A stretch of 64,000 nt of DNA from Actinomycetota bacterium (GTDB lineage: Bacteria > Actinomycetota > Acidimicrobiia > Acidimicrobiales > Aldehydirespiratoraceae), in the NCBI GenBank assembly GCA_029979265.1, contig JAPOHW010000001.1, positions 248,001 through 312,000 of the forward strand, in the 5' to 3' direction. The translations under genes were made by a program, and so were the position numbers. The notes under the pieces were generated by a model. That model made no database searches and was not told where the DNA came from. It was given only the letters and a program-made list of their open reading frames with translations. Within the stretch, counting starts at the first letter, position 1. Each line of letters starts with the position of its first letter. Of this stretch, positions 1 through 8,935 are shown piece after piece.

Positions 1-653
1 CGCTCGACGCTGCGGCGTCACACGCCATCGAGCGGGTCGTGTCCGCGTCAGGTCGCACCAGCGCATCGGTCGTTCGCGATCTCTGTGGTGCGCTTCCCGC
101 CGGCGCAGTGGTCATGACTTCGAACTCGATGCCGCCCCGCGATCTCGACTCCTACGTCAGGCCCGACACGCCACTCGTCTTCGTCGGCAACCGCGGTGCT
201 GCCGGGATCGACGGGATCACGTCGACCGCGCTCGGGGTGGCGACCCAGGTCGACACGCCGGTCGTCGTCTTCACCGGCGACCTTGCCCTGTTGCACGACA
301 TCGGCGGTCTGCTCGGGGTCGCCCGGAGCGGGCAACACCTCACCGTGGTGTGCATCGACAACGACGGCGGGCAGATCTTCTCGATGCTGCCGATCCACGG
401 CCGGATCGGGGACGACGCATACGACACGATCTTCCGTACCCCGCACGGGGTCGACCTCGGTCACCTCGACGGGATGGCTGGGATCGACGCCACCGTCCTC
501 GATCCCGGCGACGATCTGGGCCGGGCAGTGCAGGTCGCCGTGGCGAAGACCGATCCGGGTGTCGATCTCCTGATCGTGCGGATCGATCCCGAGCGCGACA
601 TGGCGGCCCGCACCGCCGTGCGCAGCGCAGTGGGCGAATCGATCGCACCATGA
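1..653 (+). CDS. menD: MenD, C-terminal part (SEPHCHC synthase)
   Basis: This is the C-terminal part of MenD, the thiamine-diphosphate enzyme that joins isochorismate and 2-oxoglutarate in menaquinone synthesis. The frame is open to the left edge, so the start lies outside the window; about 216 codons are visible of a family that usually has 520-580. Seen in the sequence are GNRGAAGIDGITSTALG (near nt 186-236), GDLALLHD (near 276-299) and NDGGQIF (near 360-380), the cofactor-binding half of the active site. The stop overlaps the next start as ATGA, and menH and menC follow directly, which settles the assignment. Confidence 0.93.
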   Translation, partial: LDAAASHAIERVVSASGRTSASVVRDLCGALPAGAVVMTSNSMPPRDLDSYVRPDTPLVFVGNRGAAGIDGITSTALGVATQVDTPVVVFTGDLALLHDIGGLLGVARSGQHLTVVCIDNDGGQIFSMLPIHGRIGDDAYDTIFRTPHGVDLGHLDGMAGIDATVLDPGDDLGRAVQVAVAKTDPGVDLLIVRIDPERDMAARTAVRSAVGESIAP

Positions 654-1387
654 CGACAACGGTCGTGCTTCACGGGTTCACCGGTGATGCCGGAACCATG
701 GAGCCGATCACGTCTCGCCTTCCCGGCCCGGTCGACGTCCCCGATCTTCCCGGTCATGGCCCAGGTCCCCATCCCGCCGAAGACACGGCGTACTCGATCG
801 ACGCAATGGCCGATGCCGTGCTCGCAAGACATGGCGTGCCGTTCCACATGGTCGGGTATTCGATGGGTGGTCGGATCGCGCTCACTGCGGCGTGTCGACA
901 TCCCGAAAAGGTCCGCTCCCTGAGCCTGATCGGGGCCTCGGCAGGACTCCTCGATCCCGACGAACGCGCAGCGCGGGCGAGGTCCGACGATGTGTTGGCC
1001 GCCCAGATCGAGCGCGATCTCGAGGGGTTCGTCGACAGCTGGATGGCGAACCCGTTGTTCGCAACGCAGGCGCGACTCGGCAGTGATGCGCTCGCTGCAG
1101 CGCGAGCCCAGCGACTCGGGAACGACCCCGTTGCGCTGGCGAGAAGCCTTCGGGCCAACTCGACGGGCCGGATGCGTCCGCTCCACCACGATCTTGCCGG
1201 CTGCACGATGCCGGTGGCGCTCATCGCAGGAGCGGACGACGAGAAATTCGTCGCGATCGCCCGAGAACTCGCCGCTGCGCTCCCATCGGCAACGATCCAT
1301 GTCGTCGAGGGTGCCGGGCACGCCGCTCACCTCGAGCAGCCCGACGCTGTGGCCGCAGTGATTCTCGCCACCCAGAGCCGGGCGTGA
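650..1387 (+). CDS. menH: MenH-like alpha/beta hydrolase (SHCHC synthase)
   Basis: A 245-residue alpha/beta hydrolase, predicted to remove pyruvate from SEPHCHC to give SHCHC, the step after MenD. The oxyanion segment LHGFTGDAG lies near residues 7-15, the nucleophile elbow GYSMGG places the serine at residue 71, and GADDEKF and GAGHAAH near the end supply the Asp and His of the triad. The length fits MenH. The ATG at 650 overlaps the menD stop by four bases, and its own stop overlaps the menC GTG start, so the three genes are almost certainly co-transcribed and translationally coupled. MenH is hard to separate from other hydrolases by sequence; position decides it. Confidence 0.88.
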   Translation: MTTTVVLHGFTGDAGTMEPITSRLPGPVDVPDLPGHGPGPHPAEDTAYSIDAMADAVLARHGVPFHMVGYSMGGRIALTAACRHPEKVRSLSLIGASAGLLDPDERAARARSDDVLAAQIERDLEGFVDSWMANPLFATQARLGSDALAAARAQRLGNDPVALARSLRANSTGRMRPLHHDLAGCTMPVALIAGADDEKFVAIARELAAALPSATIHVVEGAGHAAHLEQPDAVAAVILATQSRA

Positions 1388-2409
1388 CCGTCGAATTGAC
1401 TCCCTACGAGCTGCGGCTCGCGTCGCCGATGGTGACGTCGTACCGGTCGATCGAGTCGCGGCACGGTGTGCTGGTTTCGATCGACGACGCCGGATCGGTC
1501 GGTTGGGGCGATGCGTGCCCGATGGAGGGCTGGTCGAGATCCTCGATCGACGACGTGGTCCACCATCTTGCTGCGGCGGCGAAGCATGTCGACCCTGACG
1601 GTGCCGGCGACGCACTCGACATGCTCGAAGGGGTTCCCGAGGCGCGAGCAGCGCTGGCCGGCGCGTTCCACGATCTCTCGGCCCGTCGGGCTCGAGTCCC
1701 CCTTGCGTCCCTCCTCGCACCCACAGCCATCGATCGGGTGCGTGTCAACGCGTCGATCGGGGCGGCAGCGACCGACCGGGCCGTGCGCGACGCGGTGCAG
1801 GCGGTCTCCGCAGGGTTCACTGCGCTGAAACTCAAAGTTGGCGCCGCCTCACCCGACGACGACGTGACGCGAGTCGGTGCAATCCGGCACGCGGTCGGCG
1901 ACGATGTCGAGATCCGTCTCGACGCCAACGGCGCCTGGGACGTCGACACTGCAATCGCCGTGCTCGACCGCCTGGCCGACACCAACGTGGCGTTCTGCGA
2001 AGAACCGACGGCCGGAATCGACGCGATCGCAACCGTCGGTTCACGAAGTGTCGTCCCCGTTGCGGTCGACGAGTCGGCTCGCACCATCGACGACATCATC
2101 CAGGCGCTCGGTACCGGCTCGATCCAGGTCGTGGTGGTGAAACCGCAAGCGCTCGGTGGCCCCGATCTGGCGATGCAAGCTGTTGATCTCGTGCACGCGG
2201 CGCAGGCGACAGTTGTCGTCACATCGATGATCGACAGTGCGATCGGGGTCGCTCACGCAGTGCATGTCGCGGCGGCCGTCGGCACCGAGGTGGCACACGG
2301 GTTGGCGACGTCACCGTTGCTCGTCGGCGACGTCGCCCGAGCCCTGCCGATCGTCGACGGCCACGTCCTGGTTCCGACGCAGCCCGGACTCGGCGTGAGT
2401 CCTGTCTGA
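1384..2409 (+). CDS. menC: o-succinylbenzoate synthase
   Basis: An enolase-superfamily protein of 341 residues that dehydrates SHCHC to o-succinylbenzoate in menaquinone synthesis. The catalytic lysine pair KLK is at residues 149-151. The metal-ligand segments are RLDANG (Asp180), FCEEP (Glu206/207) and AVDE (Asp229), with a further lysine in VVKPQALGG at about 253. The start is a GTG that overlaps the menH stop (GTGA). The gene ends the men run visible here; other men genes must lie upstream or elsewhere. Confidence 0.92.
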   Translation: MTVELTPYELRLASPMVTSYRSIESRHGVLVSIDDAGSVGWGDACPMEGWSRSSIDDVVHHLAAAAKHVDPDGAGDALDMLEGVPEARAALAGAFHDLSARRARVPLASLLAPTAIDRVRVNASIGAAATDRAVRDAVQAVSAGFTALKLKVGAASPDDDVTRVGAIRHAVGDDVEIRLDANGAWDVDTAIAVLDRLADTNVAFCEEPTAGIDAIATVGSRSVVPVAVDESARTIDDIIQALGTGSIQVVVVKPQALGGPDLAMQAVDLVHAAQATVVVTSMIDSAIGVAHAVHVAAAVGTEVAHGLATSPLLVGDVARALPIVDGHVLVPTQPGLGVSPV

Positions 2410-2417
2410 CCCGCCGG

Positions 2418-2423
2418 TACCCT
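2418..2423 (+). promoter_or_regulatory. Candidate -10 box, leaderless start of phosphatase gene
   Basis: TACCCT lies 7 bases before the GTG at 2431. The same TAnnnT-N6-8-start arrangement recurs at many gene heads in this window, so transcription probably begins at or next to the start codon. No clear -35 box was seen. Confidence 0.4.
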
Positions 2424-2430
2424 CCCGGCC

Positions 2431-3045
2431 GTGGATCTCTACATCTTCCGTCACGGCCGCCCTGTGCGGCAGGTGGTCGACGGCCGGTCGGGGGTCGCAG
2501 CGGATCCCGAATTGTCTGACCTCGGTCGACAGCAGGCAGCACGAGCTGCCGAGTTCTTGCGCGACCGTGAGATCCATCACGTGGTGTCGTCGACGATGCT
2601 GCGCGCCCACCAGACGGCCCTGCCCACCGCCGACATGTTGGGACTTGAGATCGAACGGATCGACGATCTCAAGGAGAGTGATCACGCCTCGAACATCTAC
2701 GTGCCGCTGGAGGAGATGTCCCCCGACGACCCCGACACTGCGCACTATTTCGACACCGAGTCCCTCGAAGACCATGTGTTTAGCGAGGGCATCGAGGCCT
2801 TCGAGGCGCGTGTGCACCGAGGATTTGAACATGTCATCGCAACCAACCGGGGAAGGCGTGTCGCAGTCTTTTGCCATGGCATGGTGATTGCGGTGTATCT
2901 GAAAACGATCATGGGGCTCGAAGATGTTTTTGCCGTGCGAGCCGACTACTGCGGTCTGACCCGAGTGCAGGCGTCCAGCACCGGCGTGCGGTCGGTCCGT
3001 TCGTTCAACGAAACCCATCACGTCAGCGACCTGATCGAGTGGTGA
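2431..3045 (+). CDS. Histidine phosphatase family protein
   Basis: A 204-residue protein of the phosphoglycerate-mutase-like histidine phosphatase superfamily. The phospho-accepting histidine sits in FRHGRP (His8) and the second histidine in VFCHGM (His149). The substrate cannot be read from the sequence. It resembles the product of the gene at 22687: both carry an insert of the form NIYVP or SVYVP after the first third, so the two look like paralogues. It has its own candidate leaderless promoter and is followed after 37 bases by an unrelated nucleotidyltransferase gene. Confidence 0.82.
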   Translation: MDLYIFRHGRPVRQVVDGRSGVAADPELSDLGRQQAARAAEFLRDREIHHVVSSTMLRAHQTALPTADMLGLEIERIDDLKESDHASNIYVPLEEMSPDDPDTAHYFDTESLEDHVFSEGIEAFEARVHRGFEHVIATNRGRRVAVFCHGMVIAVYLKTIMGLEDVFAVRADYCGLTRVQASSTGVRSVRSFNETHHVSDLIEW

Positions 3046-3069
3046 CGTTGGCCGTCGGCGTGCGCCTCC

Positions 3070-3075
3070 TACGAT
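3070..3075 (+). promoter_or_regulatory. Candidate -10 box, leaderless start
   Basis: TACGAT is followed by 7 bases and the ATG at 3083. It fits the leaderless pattern seen at other gene heads here. No convincing -35 was found. Confidence 0.4.
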
Positions 3076-3082
3076 CGCCGGC

Positions 3083-3916
3083 ATGAGTCTCACCCTCGTC
3101 GTGATGGCGGCCGGCCTCGGATCGAGGTTCGGCGGCACGAAACAACTTGCTGTGGTTGGCGACAGTGGTGAAGCGTTCCTCGATTTCGCCATTGTGGATG
3201 CGCTCGCTGCTGGGATGGAGAAGGTCGTTCTGATCGTGCGCAGCGACATCGAAGACGATCTGCGACGCCACGTGTCTGCGCAGCATCCGGAACTCGACGT
3301 CGCCTACGTGCTGCAAGACACCCATGGTCCGAGCCGGAACAAGCCGTGGGGAACGGCGCACGCCGTGCTCACCGCCGCGCCCGAGGTGCCCGACCGGTTC
3401 TGTGTGGTCAACGCGGACGACTACTACGGCCGCTCGACATTCGCAGCGTTGGCTGCAGCAGCCACGGACCTTCCCGACGACCGAGCCCTGCTCGCCGGAT
3501 TCCGACTCGGCCAGACGTTGCCAGAGGTCGGCGAGGTCTCACGCGGGATCTGTGGCGTCGACGGCACCGAACTCGTCTCGCTCGTCGAGACCCATGGCAT
3601 CAGTCGCGGAGATGATGGGGTGATCACCTCGAACGATCCAGCCGGCGTTCTCACCGACGATGCCGTTGCATCGATGAACTGTTGGGTCTTTGCGCCGTCG
3701 CTGTTCGGTCATCTCGCAACCGAGTTCGATCGGTTCATCGCCGAACACGGCCACGACGAGACGTCGGAGTTCCTCCTCCCCACCGTTGTCGACAGCCTGC
3801 GCACAGCTGGCAGCTATACGGTCGGCATCGTGCCGACCGACGAACCCTGGGTCGGTGTGACCAACCCGGACGACCTCGAGATCGCCCGTCGGCGAATCGC
3901 AACCGTTCGGACCTGA
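3083..3916 (+). CDS. Nucleotidyltransferase family protein (sugar-phosphate type)
   Basis: A 277-residue protein of the GT-A-type nucleotidyltransferase fold that usually activates sugar phosphates with an NTP. The N-terminal nucleotide-binding loop MAAGLGSRFGGTKQL (residues 8-22) is clear, and NADDYYG (residues 110-116) carries the metal-binding acidic residues. The length suits a bare catalytic domain with no left-handed helix or acyltransferase tail. The sugar cannot be named. The start ATG is set by the conserved loop eight residues in and by the TACGAT box just upstream. Confidence 0.78.
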   Translation: MSLTLVVMAAGLGSRFGGTKQLAVVGDSGEAFLDFAIVDALAAGMEKVVLIVRSDIEDDLRRHVSAQHPELDVAYVLQDTHGPSRNKPWGTAHAVLTAAPEVPDRFCVVNADDYYGRSTFAALAAAATDLPDDRALLAGFRLGQTLPEVGEVSRGICGVDGTELVSLVETHGISRGDDGVITSNDPAGVLTDDAVASMNCWVFAPSLFGHLATEFDRFIAEHGHDETSEFLLPTVVDSLRTAGSYTVGIVPTDEPWVGVTNPDDLEIARRRIATVRT

Positions 3917-3956
3917 ACGTCGGACCGTGCATTCGGTGGGCAATTCAGCCCACGAG

Positions 3957-4307
3957 TCAAACCGGTGCGCCGTCGACCGTGAGGGTCACCCTTGACGGAT
4001 AGAACGACACGAACCCAGCGATTTCGGCCGACTCGGGAATCGGCTCGTCGTACCCCCACACGATGTCGGGGTGCTCGGTCCCATCGACCGTGACGGTCCA
4101 GTAGCGGGCGTCACCCTTGTACGGACAGTGCGTCGACGTGTCGGTCGGCGTCAGCAACTCCGACCGGATGTCCGCAAACGGGATGTAGTAGCGAGGCGGC
4201 AGATTGGTCTCGAAGAGGATGCGGGCGCCGGTGGTGTCGGCCACCACGGTGTCGCCGACCGCGACGACGACACGGGAAGCGGTGGAGGTGATGCGTTCGA
4301 CCGGCAT
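3957..4307 (-). CDS. DUF427 family protein
   Basis: A 116-residue protein that matches the DUF427 pattern: a small beta-rich domain with ARILFETNLPPRYYIP, an acidic stretch, THCPYKGDARYW and a C-terminal FYPSRVTLTVDG. The biochemical role of DUF427 is not established. The frame stays open far upstream on this strand, but the family homology begins just after the ATG at 4305-4307. The gene is convergent with the nucleotidyltransferase gene (40-base gap) and divergent from the gamma-glutamyltransferase gene. Confidence 0.82.
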   Translation of the reverse strand: MPVERITSTASRVVVAVGDTVVADTTGARILFETNLPPRYYIPFADIRSELLTPTDTSTHCPYKGDARYWTVTVDGTEHPDIVWGYDEPIPESAEIAGFVSFYPSRVTLTVDGAPV

Positions 4308-4364
4308 GCGATGGTCAACACCACGCCTGCCGGATTGATTCCCGCTGCGTGCCACACTGCAGGC

Positions 4365-5918
4365 ATGTTCGCCCCCGTCGTCACCCATCACGCACCCAAC
4401 GCCATGGTCTCGACCATCGACCATCTCGCAACCCAGGCCGGTGTCGATGTGCTGCGTGATGGTGGCTCGGCGGTCGACGCTGCGATCGCCGCCAACGCGG
4501 TGCTTGCGGTCACGTGTCCCAACATGTGCGGGATGGGCGGCGACCTCTGGGCACTGGTGCACCACACCGATGGACCGCCGGAAGCCCTTGACGCGAGTGG
4601 CATGGCCGGGTCGGGTGCCGACCCCGAGGCCGCCCGCGCCGAAGGTCTGACGATGATCCCGCTCAAAGGAAACATCCGAGCGGTGACCGTGCCCGGTGCG
4701 GTCGACGGCTGGCTGGCGTTGCATGCCCGCCATGGTCGACTGCCGCTCGATCGAGTGTTGGCCGACGGCATCAGGCATGCAGAGGAAGGGTTTCCGATGC
4801 ACCCGCTTCTTGCCCGGAGCCTGCCGGTGGTGGCCGACGTTGCGAACAGCGACTTCCCCTCTTCGGCCGACACCGGTGACGTGATCCGTCGACCGGGCTC
4901 GGCGAGAACGCTTCGCGCAATCTCCTCGGAAGGTCGCGCCGGTTTTTACGGTGGAGAGTTCGCGGCCGGTTTGCTCGAGGTCGGACCGGACGAGTTTTCG
5001 CCGTCCGACCTCGACATCGATCAGGCCCGCTGGGTCGACCCGATCTCGGTCGAGGCCTTCGGTCACTCGATCTGGTCGGTCCCGCCCACCAGCCAGGGCT
5101 ACCTCACCCTGCTGTCCGCTGCGATCGCCGATGGCTTCGACATTGCCGATGACCCGGCGGGCACGCATCTGCTCGTCGAGGCTGCGATCCATGCCTCCTT
5201 CGATCGACCCACGCAACTGTTCGATGGGGCCGACCCGGCGATCCTGCTCGGCGCAGACCGGGTCGCAGCACGCCGGGCCGCCATCGATCCCGACCATGCT
5301 GCAGACCTGGCAACCCCCACCTTCGACGGTGACACCACCTACCTGTGCGTGATCGATCGAGACGGCATGGGGGTGTCGCTGATCAACTCGAACGCCTCGG
5401 GGTTCGGCGCACACATCATCGCCGGCTCGACCGGCATCTTTCTGCACGACAGAGGGCTGGGCTTCTCGCTCGAACCGGGTCATCCGGCCGAGTACCGGGC
5501 GGGTATGCGGCCACCCCATACGCTGGCTCCGGCGCTGGTGACTCATCCCGACGGCCGCCTTCGGAGCGTTCTCGGCACCATGGGAGGCGACGCCCAACCG
5601 CAGATCGTGCTGCAGATGCTCGCCAGCCTCCTGTTGTTCGATCAGGATCCGGGACGGGCGGTCGGCCGGGGCCGTTGGCGGATCGCGTCCGACAGTGGAT
5701 TCGACACCTGGCGGCCCGATGTCGGGCGTCGGGTCGAACTCGAGGAGCACGTGCCGGCAGCGGTCGCTGAGGGCCTCGCGGCCCGCGGGCACCGGATCGC
5801 GGAGGTGGACGCCGGCAGTGCATTCGGCCACGCCCATGCGATCGAGATCACCCGGCACGGGACGGTGGCGGGAGCCGCCGACCCTCGAGCCCTCACCGGT
5901 GGCGCGTTCGGCTACTAG
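4365..5918 (+). CDS. Gamma-glutamyltransferase family protein
   Basis: A 517-residue Ntn-hydrolase of the gamma-glutamyltransferase family, which self-cleaves before the catalytic threonine and moves or hydrolyses gamma-glutamyl groups. The family N-terminus GGSAVDAAIAANAVL and CGMGGD (residues 33-60) is present. The cleavage and nucleophile site is DGDTTYLCVID with Thr324. The small-subunit motifs NSNASGFG, RPPHTLAPAL and GTMGGDAQPQ follow. No signal peptide is seen, so a cytoplasmic place is likely, unlike the periplasmic E. coli enzyme. Homologues also act on cephalosporins or related amides, so the substrate is open. I chose the ATG at 4365 because homology begins about 8 residues later. 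Confidence 0.88.
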   Translation: MFAPVVTHHAPNAMVSTIDHLATQAGVDVLRDGGSAVDAAIAANAVLAVTCPNMCGMGGDLWALVHHTDGPPEALDASGMAGSGADPEAARAEGLTMIPLKGNIRAVTVPGAVDGWLALHARHGRLPLDRVLADGIRHAEEGFPMHPLLARSLPVVADVANSDFPSSADTGDVIRRPGSARTLRAISSEGRAGFYGGEFAAGLLEVGPDEFSPSDLDIDQARWVDPISVEAFGHSIWSVPPTSQGYLTLLSAAIADGFDIADDPAGTHLLVEAAIHASFDRPTQLFDGADPAILLGADRVAARRAAIDPDHAADLATPTFDGDTTYLCVIDRDGMGVSLINSNASGFGAHIIAGSTGIFLHDRGLGFSLEPGHPAEYRAGMRPPHTLAPALVTHPDGRLRSVLGTMGGDAQPQIVLQMLASLLLFDQDPGRAVGRGRWRIASDSGFDTWRPDVGRRVELEEHVPAAVAEGLAARGHRIAEVDAGSAFGHAHAIEITRHGTVAGAADPRALTGGAFGY

Positions 5919-5948
5919 TCGACGCAGTCGAGGACCGACGACGGTGGC

Positions 5949-5977
5949 GCCGATGGAGAGCCGGTGGCCTCATCGGC
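5949..5977. terminator. Possible bidirectional terminator hairpin
   Basis: GCCGATG and CATCGGC form a perfect 7-bp stem around a 15-base loop in the 68-base gap between two convergent genes. There is no T-tract, so a role as intrinsic terminator is only suggested by position. Confidence 0.3.
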
Positions 5978-5986
5978 CAGTGGCGA

Positions 5987-7330
5987 TCAGCCGAGAAGAT
6001 CGGTGGCGACGTCGTGGAAGAAGCGTGTCGTCAAATGGAGCGACTCGGTGTCGATGCGCTCGTTGTGGCCGTGGAACCGGCTCCCGAAGTCGGCTGCGCT
6101 CAGGGTCGGGCTGAGCAGGCCCGCGCCATAGGCCACGGCCCCGAGTTCGCGATGGACGCGAGCGTCGGTGAATCCGACCGAGATCGACGGCGAGATCCGG
6201 GTCGTCGGGAAGGGGTTGTTGACCGCCTTTTGCATCGACTCCCACAACGGTGTGTCGATACGACTGCTCGTCGAGGGTTCCTCGAGCAGGACGGTGACGT
6301 CGACCTGGTCGTACAGATCGCCCAGCGCCGCTCGCAGATGGGCTTCGATGTCGTCGTGTCCCTCGCCGGGGAGCGACCGGATGTCGACGTCGATGTCGAC
6401 GACGTCGGGGATGATGTTGGTCTTCGTCTGTGAGCCGATGACGTTCGGCGAGAACGTCGTGTGGGTGCAGGCATGCAGATGAGCTGCGGTGGACGCGTTC
6501 GGCAGCGTGGCCAGCATCTCGTCGATCGCCGCATCGTCGAGCAGGATCGCTGTCATCTCGTCGTCGAGGCCCATGGCGTCGACCTGGGGGCGCCAGAACT
6601 CGTGGAAGCGAGGCCCAGCGTTGTACTCGGTGAGTCGCTGCACGATCGCCGCCGCTTTGACCAACGCATTGTCCTGGCGATAGGGGCGCGAGCCGTGGCC
6701 GGGGGTCCCCTTCACCCGCAGACGGCGCCAGGCGATGCCTTTCTCCCCGACCACCATCGAGACGGTTGGATCCTCCGTCGTTCCTGCATGGAGGCCGCCG
6801 TTTTCGGTGAGGAGGTAGTCGGTGGTGATCACGTCGGGATGATTCGCACCCATCCATCGGGCGCCATACGCAGAACCCGCCTCTTCGTCGGCAACGGCGA
6901 AGAAGACGAGATCACCTTTGAGTTGGCGACCGGATCGGGCGATCGCCCGAGTGACGACGGCCATCGATGCAGTGAGGTTGAGCATGTCGACCGCGCCTCG
7001 GCCCCACACCTCGCCATCGATGATCTCGCCGCCGAAGGGATCTTCGTCCCAGCCGTCGGGACTGATCGGCACCACGTCGGTATGACCGTTCAGACACAAG
7101 CTCGGCGCGGTCGGGTCAGAACCCGCGATGCGAGCCACCAGTGAGGTGCGGCCTGGGGCGGCGTGGTAGCGCTCGACCTCTACGCCAGCACCCTCCAGAA
7201 AAGTCGCCAGGAGGTCGGCGTTGCGGATCTCCTGGCCACTCGCCTCGGTGCCGTCGTTCACGCAGGCGTTCTGGATCATTGCCTGGAGGAGTTCGATCGT
7301 CTCGTCGCCATTGGGGTCACTGGATGCCAT
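5987..7330 (-). CDS. M20/ArgE-DapE family metallopeptidase
   Basis: A 447-residue zinc-dependent M20 family hydrolase, a group that cleaves amide bonds of dipeptides, N-acyl amino acids or N-succinyl compounds. The metal and catalytic residues are in NGHTDVVP (His83, Asp85), GRGAVDM (Asp115) and ADEEAG (Glu149/150). A later GTPGHGSRP marks the dimerisation-domain histidine. The start ATG at 7328-7330 gives a normal N-terminus. The gene is convergent with the gamma-glutamyltransferase gene and divergent from the HMG-CoA-synthase-like gene. The substrate cannot be named; a peptidase or acylase is most likely. Confidence 0.86.
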   Translation of the reverse strand: MASSDPNGDETIELLQAMIQNACVNDGTEASGQEIRNADLLATFLEGAGVEVERYHAAPGRTSLVARIAGSDPTAPSLCLNGHTDVVPISPDGWDEDPFGGEIIDGEVWGRGAVDMLNLTASMAVVTRAIARSGRQLKGDLVFFAVADEEAGSAYGARWMGANHPDVITTDYLLTENGGLHAGTTEDPTVSMVVGEKGIAWRRLRVKGTPGHGSRPYRQDNALVKAAAIVQRLTEYNAGPRFHEFWRPQVDAMGLDDEMTAILLDDAAIDEMLATLPNASTAAHLHACTHTTFSPNVIGSQTKTNIIPDVVDIDVDIRSLPGEGHDDIEAHLRAALGDLYDQVDVTVLLEEPSTSSRIDTPLWESMQKAVNNPFPTTRISPSISVGFTDARVHRELGAVAYGAGLLSPTLSAADFGSRFHGHNERIDTESLHLTTRFFHDVATDLLG

Positions 7331-7418
7331 CGCGACATGATGGCCCGAATCGGGGTCGTTCGCCGCACATCCGACGACAGTCGGTGGGTTTGACTCGGGG
7401 CCGGTGTCGGCTCGCCGG

Positions 7419-7424
7419 TAGGGT
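7419..7424 (+). promoter_or_regulatory. Candidate -10 box of the thiolase-pair operon
   Basis: TAGGGT would start a transcript near 7431. That leaves a leader of about 45 bases carrying AGGAG five bases before the GTG at 7478. A leaderless TTG start at 7433 is the alternative. Confidence 0.35.
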
Positions 7425-7477
7425 GCGCAACGTTGGCGGTTGTGCTCGAGACGATCGCCCCGAGACCAGGAGCACTC

Positions 7478-8893
7478 GTGCGCGGGATCATCGCGACCGG
7501 TACCCATCTTCCCCATCGGCGGCTCGACCGAGCGGCGGTCGCTGCGTTCTTCGGCAAGGGCGGAGGAACGGGCACCCGGACGGTTGCGTCGTACGACGAG
7601 GACACCACGACCATGGGAGCTGAGGCTGCGCGGGCTGCGGTGGCGTCCACGCCCGATGTCGACGTCGCTGCGCTGTGGTTCGCCACGGCCTCCCCTGCGT
7701 ATCTCGAAAAAACCAACGCCTCGGCCATCCATGCGACGCTGCGCCTCGACGCCTCGGTTCCGGCCTTCGACTTCGGTGGGGCCCACCGTTCTGGTACCGG
7801 CGCCATGCGCACCGCCCTCGTGGCCGGACCGACCACACTGGTGGTCGCATCCGATGCTCGTGACGGGCTCGCAACCTCGGCCGACGAGTCACACGGCGGT
7901 GACGGCGCAGCCGCACTGCTGATCGGTGACGACACCGCCGGCCCAGTGATCGCCGAGTTCATCGGTGGTGCATCGGTGACCGACGAGTTCCTCGAACGAT
8001 GGCGCATCCCTGGCGGGGAGCGCTCCCGAACCTGGGAGGAGCGTTTCGGTGAGGTCGCCTATGCGCCCCTGATGAGCCAGGCCTGGACGGCGGCGCTGGC
8101 CGACGCCGGTCTGGCGATCGAGGACATCGATGGGCTGGTGGTGGCCGGGACCCACAGGCGGGCCGTCATCCGCAACCTCCGCTCATTGGGCATCGACCCC
8201 GATCGGATCGGGGATGACCTCTCGAGCACGGTCGGCAACACCGGTGCCGCCCATCCTCTGCTCGTGCTGGCGGCTGCTGTCGAATCAGCGGTCCCCGATC
8301 AAACGATCGCAGTCATGGCACTCGCCGACGGCGTCGATGTCTTGCTCTTTCGGACCACGGAGGCGATCGCGTCGTATACGCCGGCGAGGTCCGTGGCGTC
8401 GCAACTCGCCAGCGGCGCGCCCGTCGAGTATGCGACGTTTCTGTCGTGGCGGGGCATGGTTGCGGTCGAGCCCCCGAATCGACCCCTCCCGAACCGTCCC
8501 TCGGCCGCCGCTGCGCATCGACGCGACGACTGGAAGTTCGGCTTCGTCGGGAGTCGCGACCGTGGTTCGGGGATGGTCCATCTTCCCCCGGCCCGTGTCT
8601 CGGAAAAGGGCGGCGCAGTCGACGACATGGACGACATGCCGATGGCCGATGCGCGCGGCACGGTTGCAAGTTTCACGGTCGACAGGCTGGTCTACTCACC
8701 GAGTCCACCGGTGGTGTTCGCTGTCGTCGACTTCGACGGGGGTGGTCGCGTCCCACTCGAAGTGACCGATGTCGACGCCGACGAGGTCGAGGTCGGGATG
8801 CGGGTCGAGCCGACGTTTCGCCGTCTCTTCACCGCGGATGAGATCCACAACTACTTCTGGAAGGTGCGGCCCCTGCGAGGGGCCGACCGGTGA
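7478..8893 (+). CDS. HMG-CoA-synthase/KAS III-like protein fused to a C-terminal OB domain
   Basis: A 471-residue protein of the thiolase superfamily. Residues 1 to about 330 resemble the HMG-CoA synthase and ketoacyl-ACP synthase III branch (VRGIIATGTHLPHRRL at the N-terminus, GNTGAAHPLL later). The last 120 or so residues look like the OB half of a DUF35 protein. At the place where this branch normally has its nucleophile cysteine the protein reads AFDFGGAHRSG, with His103 instead. The zinc-ribbon cysteines common in DUF35 are also missing. I chose the GTG at 7478 because AGGAG lies five bases before it and homology starts there. The next gene, 42 bases on, is a thiolase with an intact cysteine, so the two may form a complex like the archaeal HMGCS-thiolase-DUF35 one. 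Confidence 0.72.
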   Translation: MRGIIATGTHLPHRRLDRAAVAAFFGKGGGTGTRTVASYDEDTTTMGAEAARAAVASTPDVDVAALWFATASPAYLEKTNASAIHATLRLDASVPAFDFGGAHRSGTGAMRTALVAGPTTLVVASDARDGLATSADESHGGDGAAALLIGDDTAGPVIAEFIGGASVTDEFLERWRIPGGERSRTWEERFGEVAYAPLMSQAWTAALADAGLAIEDIDGLVVAGTHRRAVIRNLRSLGIDPDRIGDDLSSTVGNTGAAHPLLVLAAAVESAVPDQTIAVMALADGVDVLLFRTTEAIASYTPARSVASQLASGAPVEYATFLSWRGMVAVEPPNRPLPNRPSAAAAHRRDDWKFGFVGSRDRGSGMVHLPPARVSEKGGAVDDMDDMPMADARGTVASFTVDRLVYSPSPPVVFAVVDFDGGGRVPLEVTDVDADEVEVGMRVEPTFRRLFTADEIHNYFWKVRPLRGADR

Positions 8894-8935
8894 CGCAGGA
8901 TCTGCGACACTGCGGGCAACGAGGAGCCAGGCGCA

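Noticed and set aside
7433..7477. The TTG at 7433 as start of the HMG-CoA-synthase-like gene.
   Set aside because: Homology begins at VRGIIATG, and AGGAG stands five bases before the GTG at 7478. The TTG remains possible as a leaderless start.
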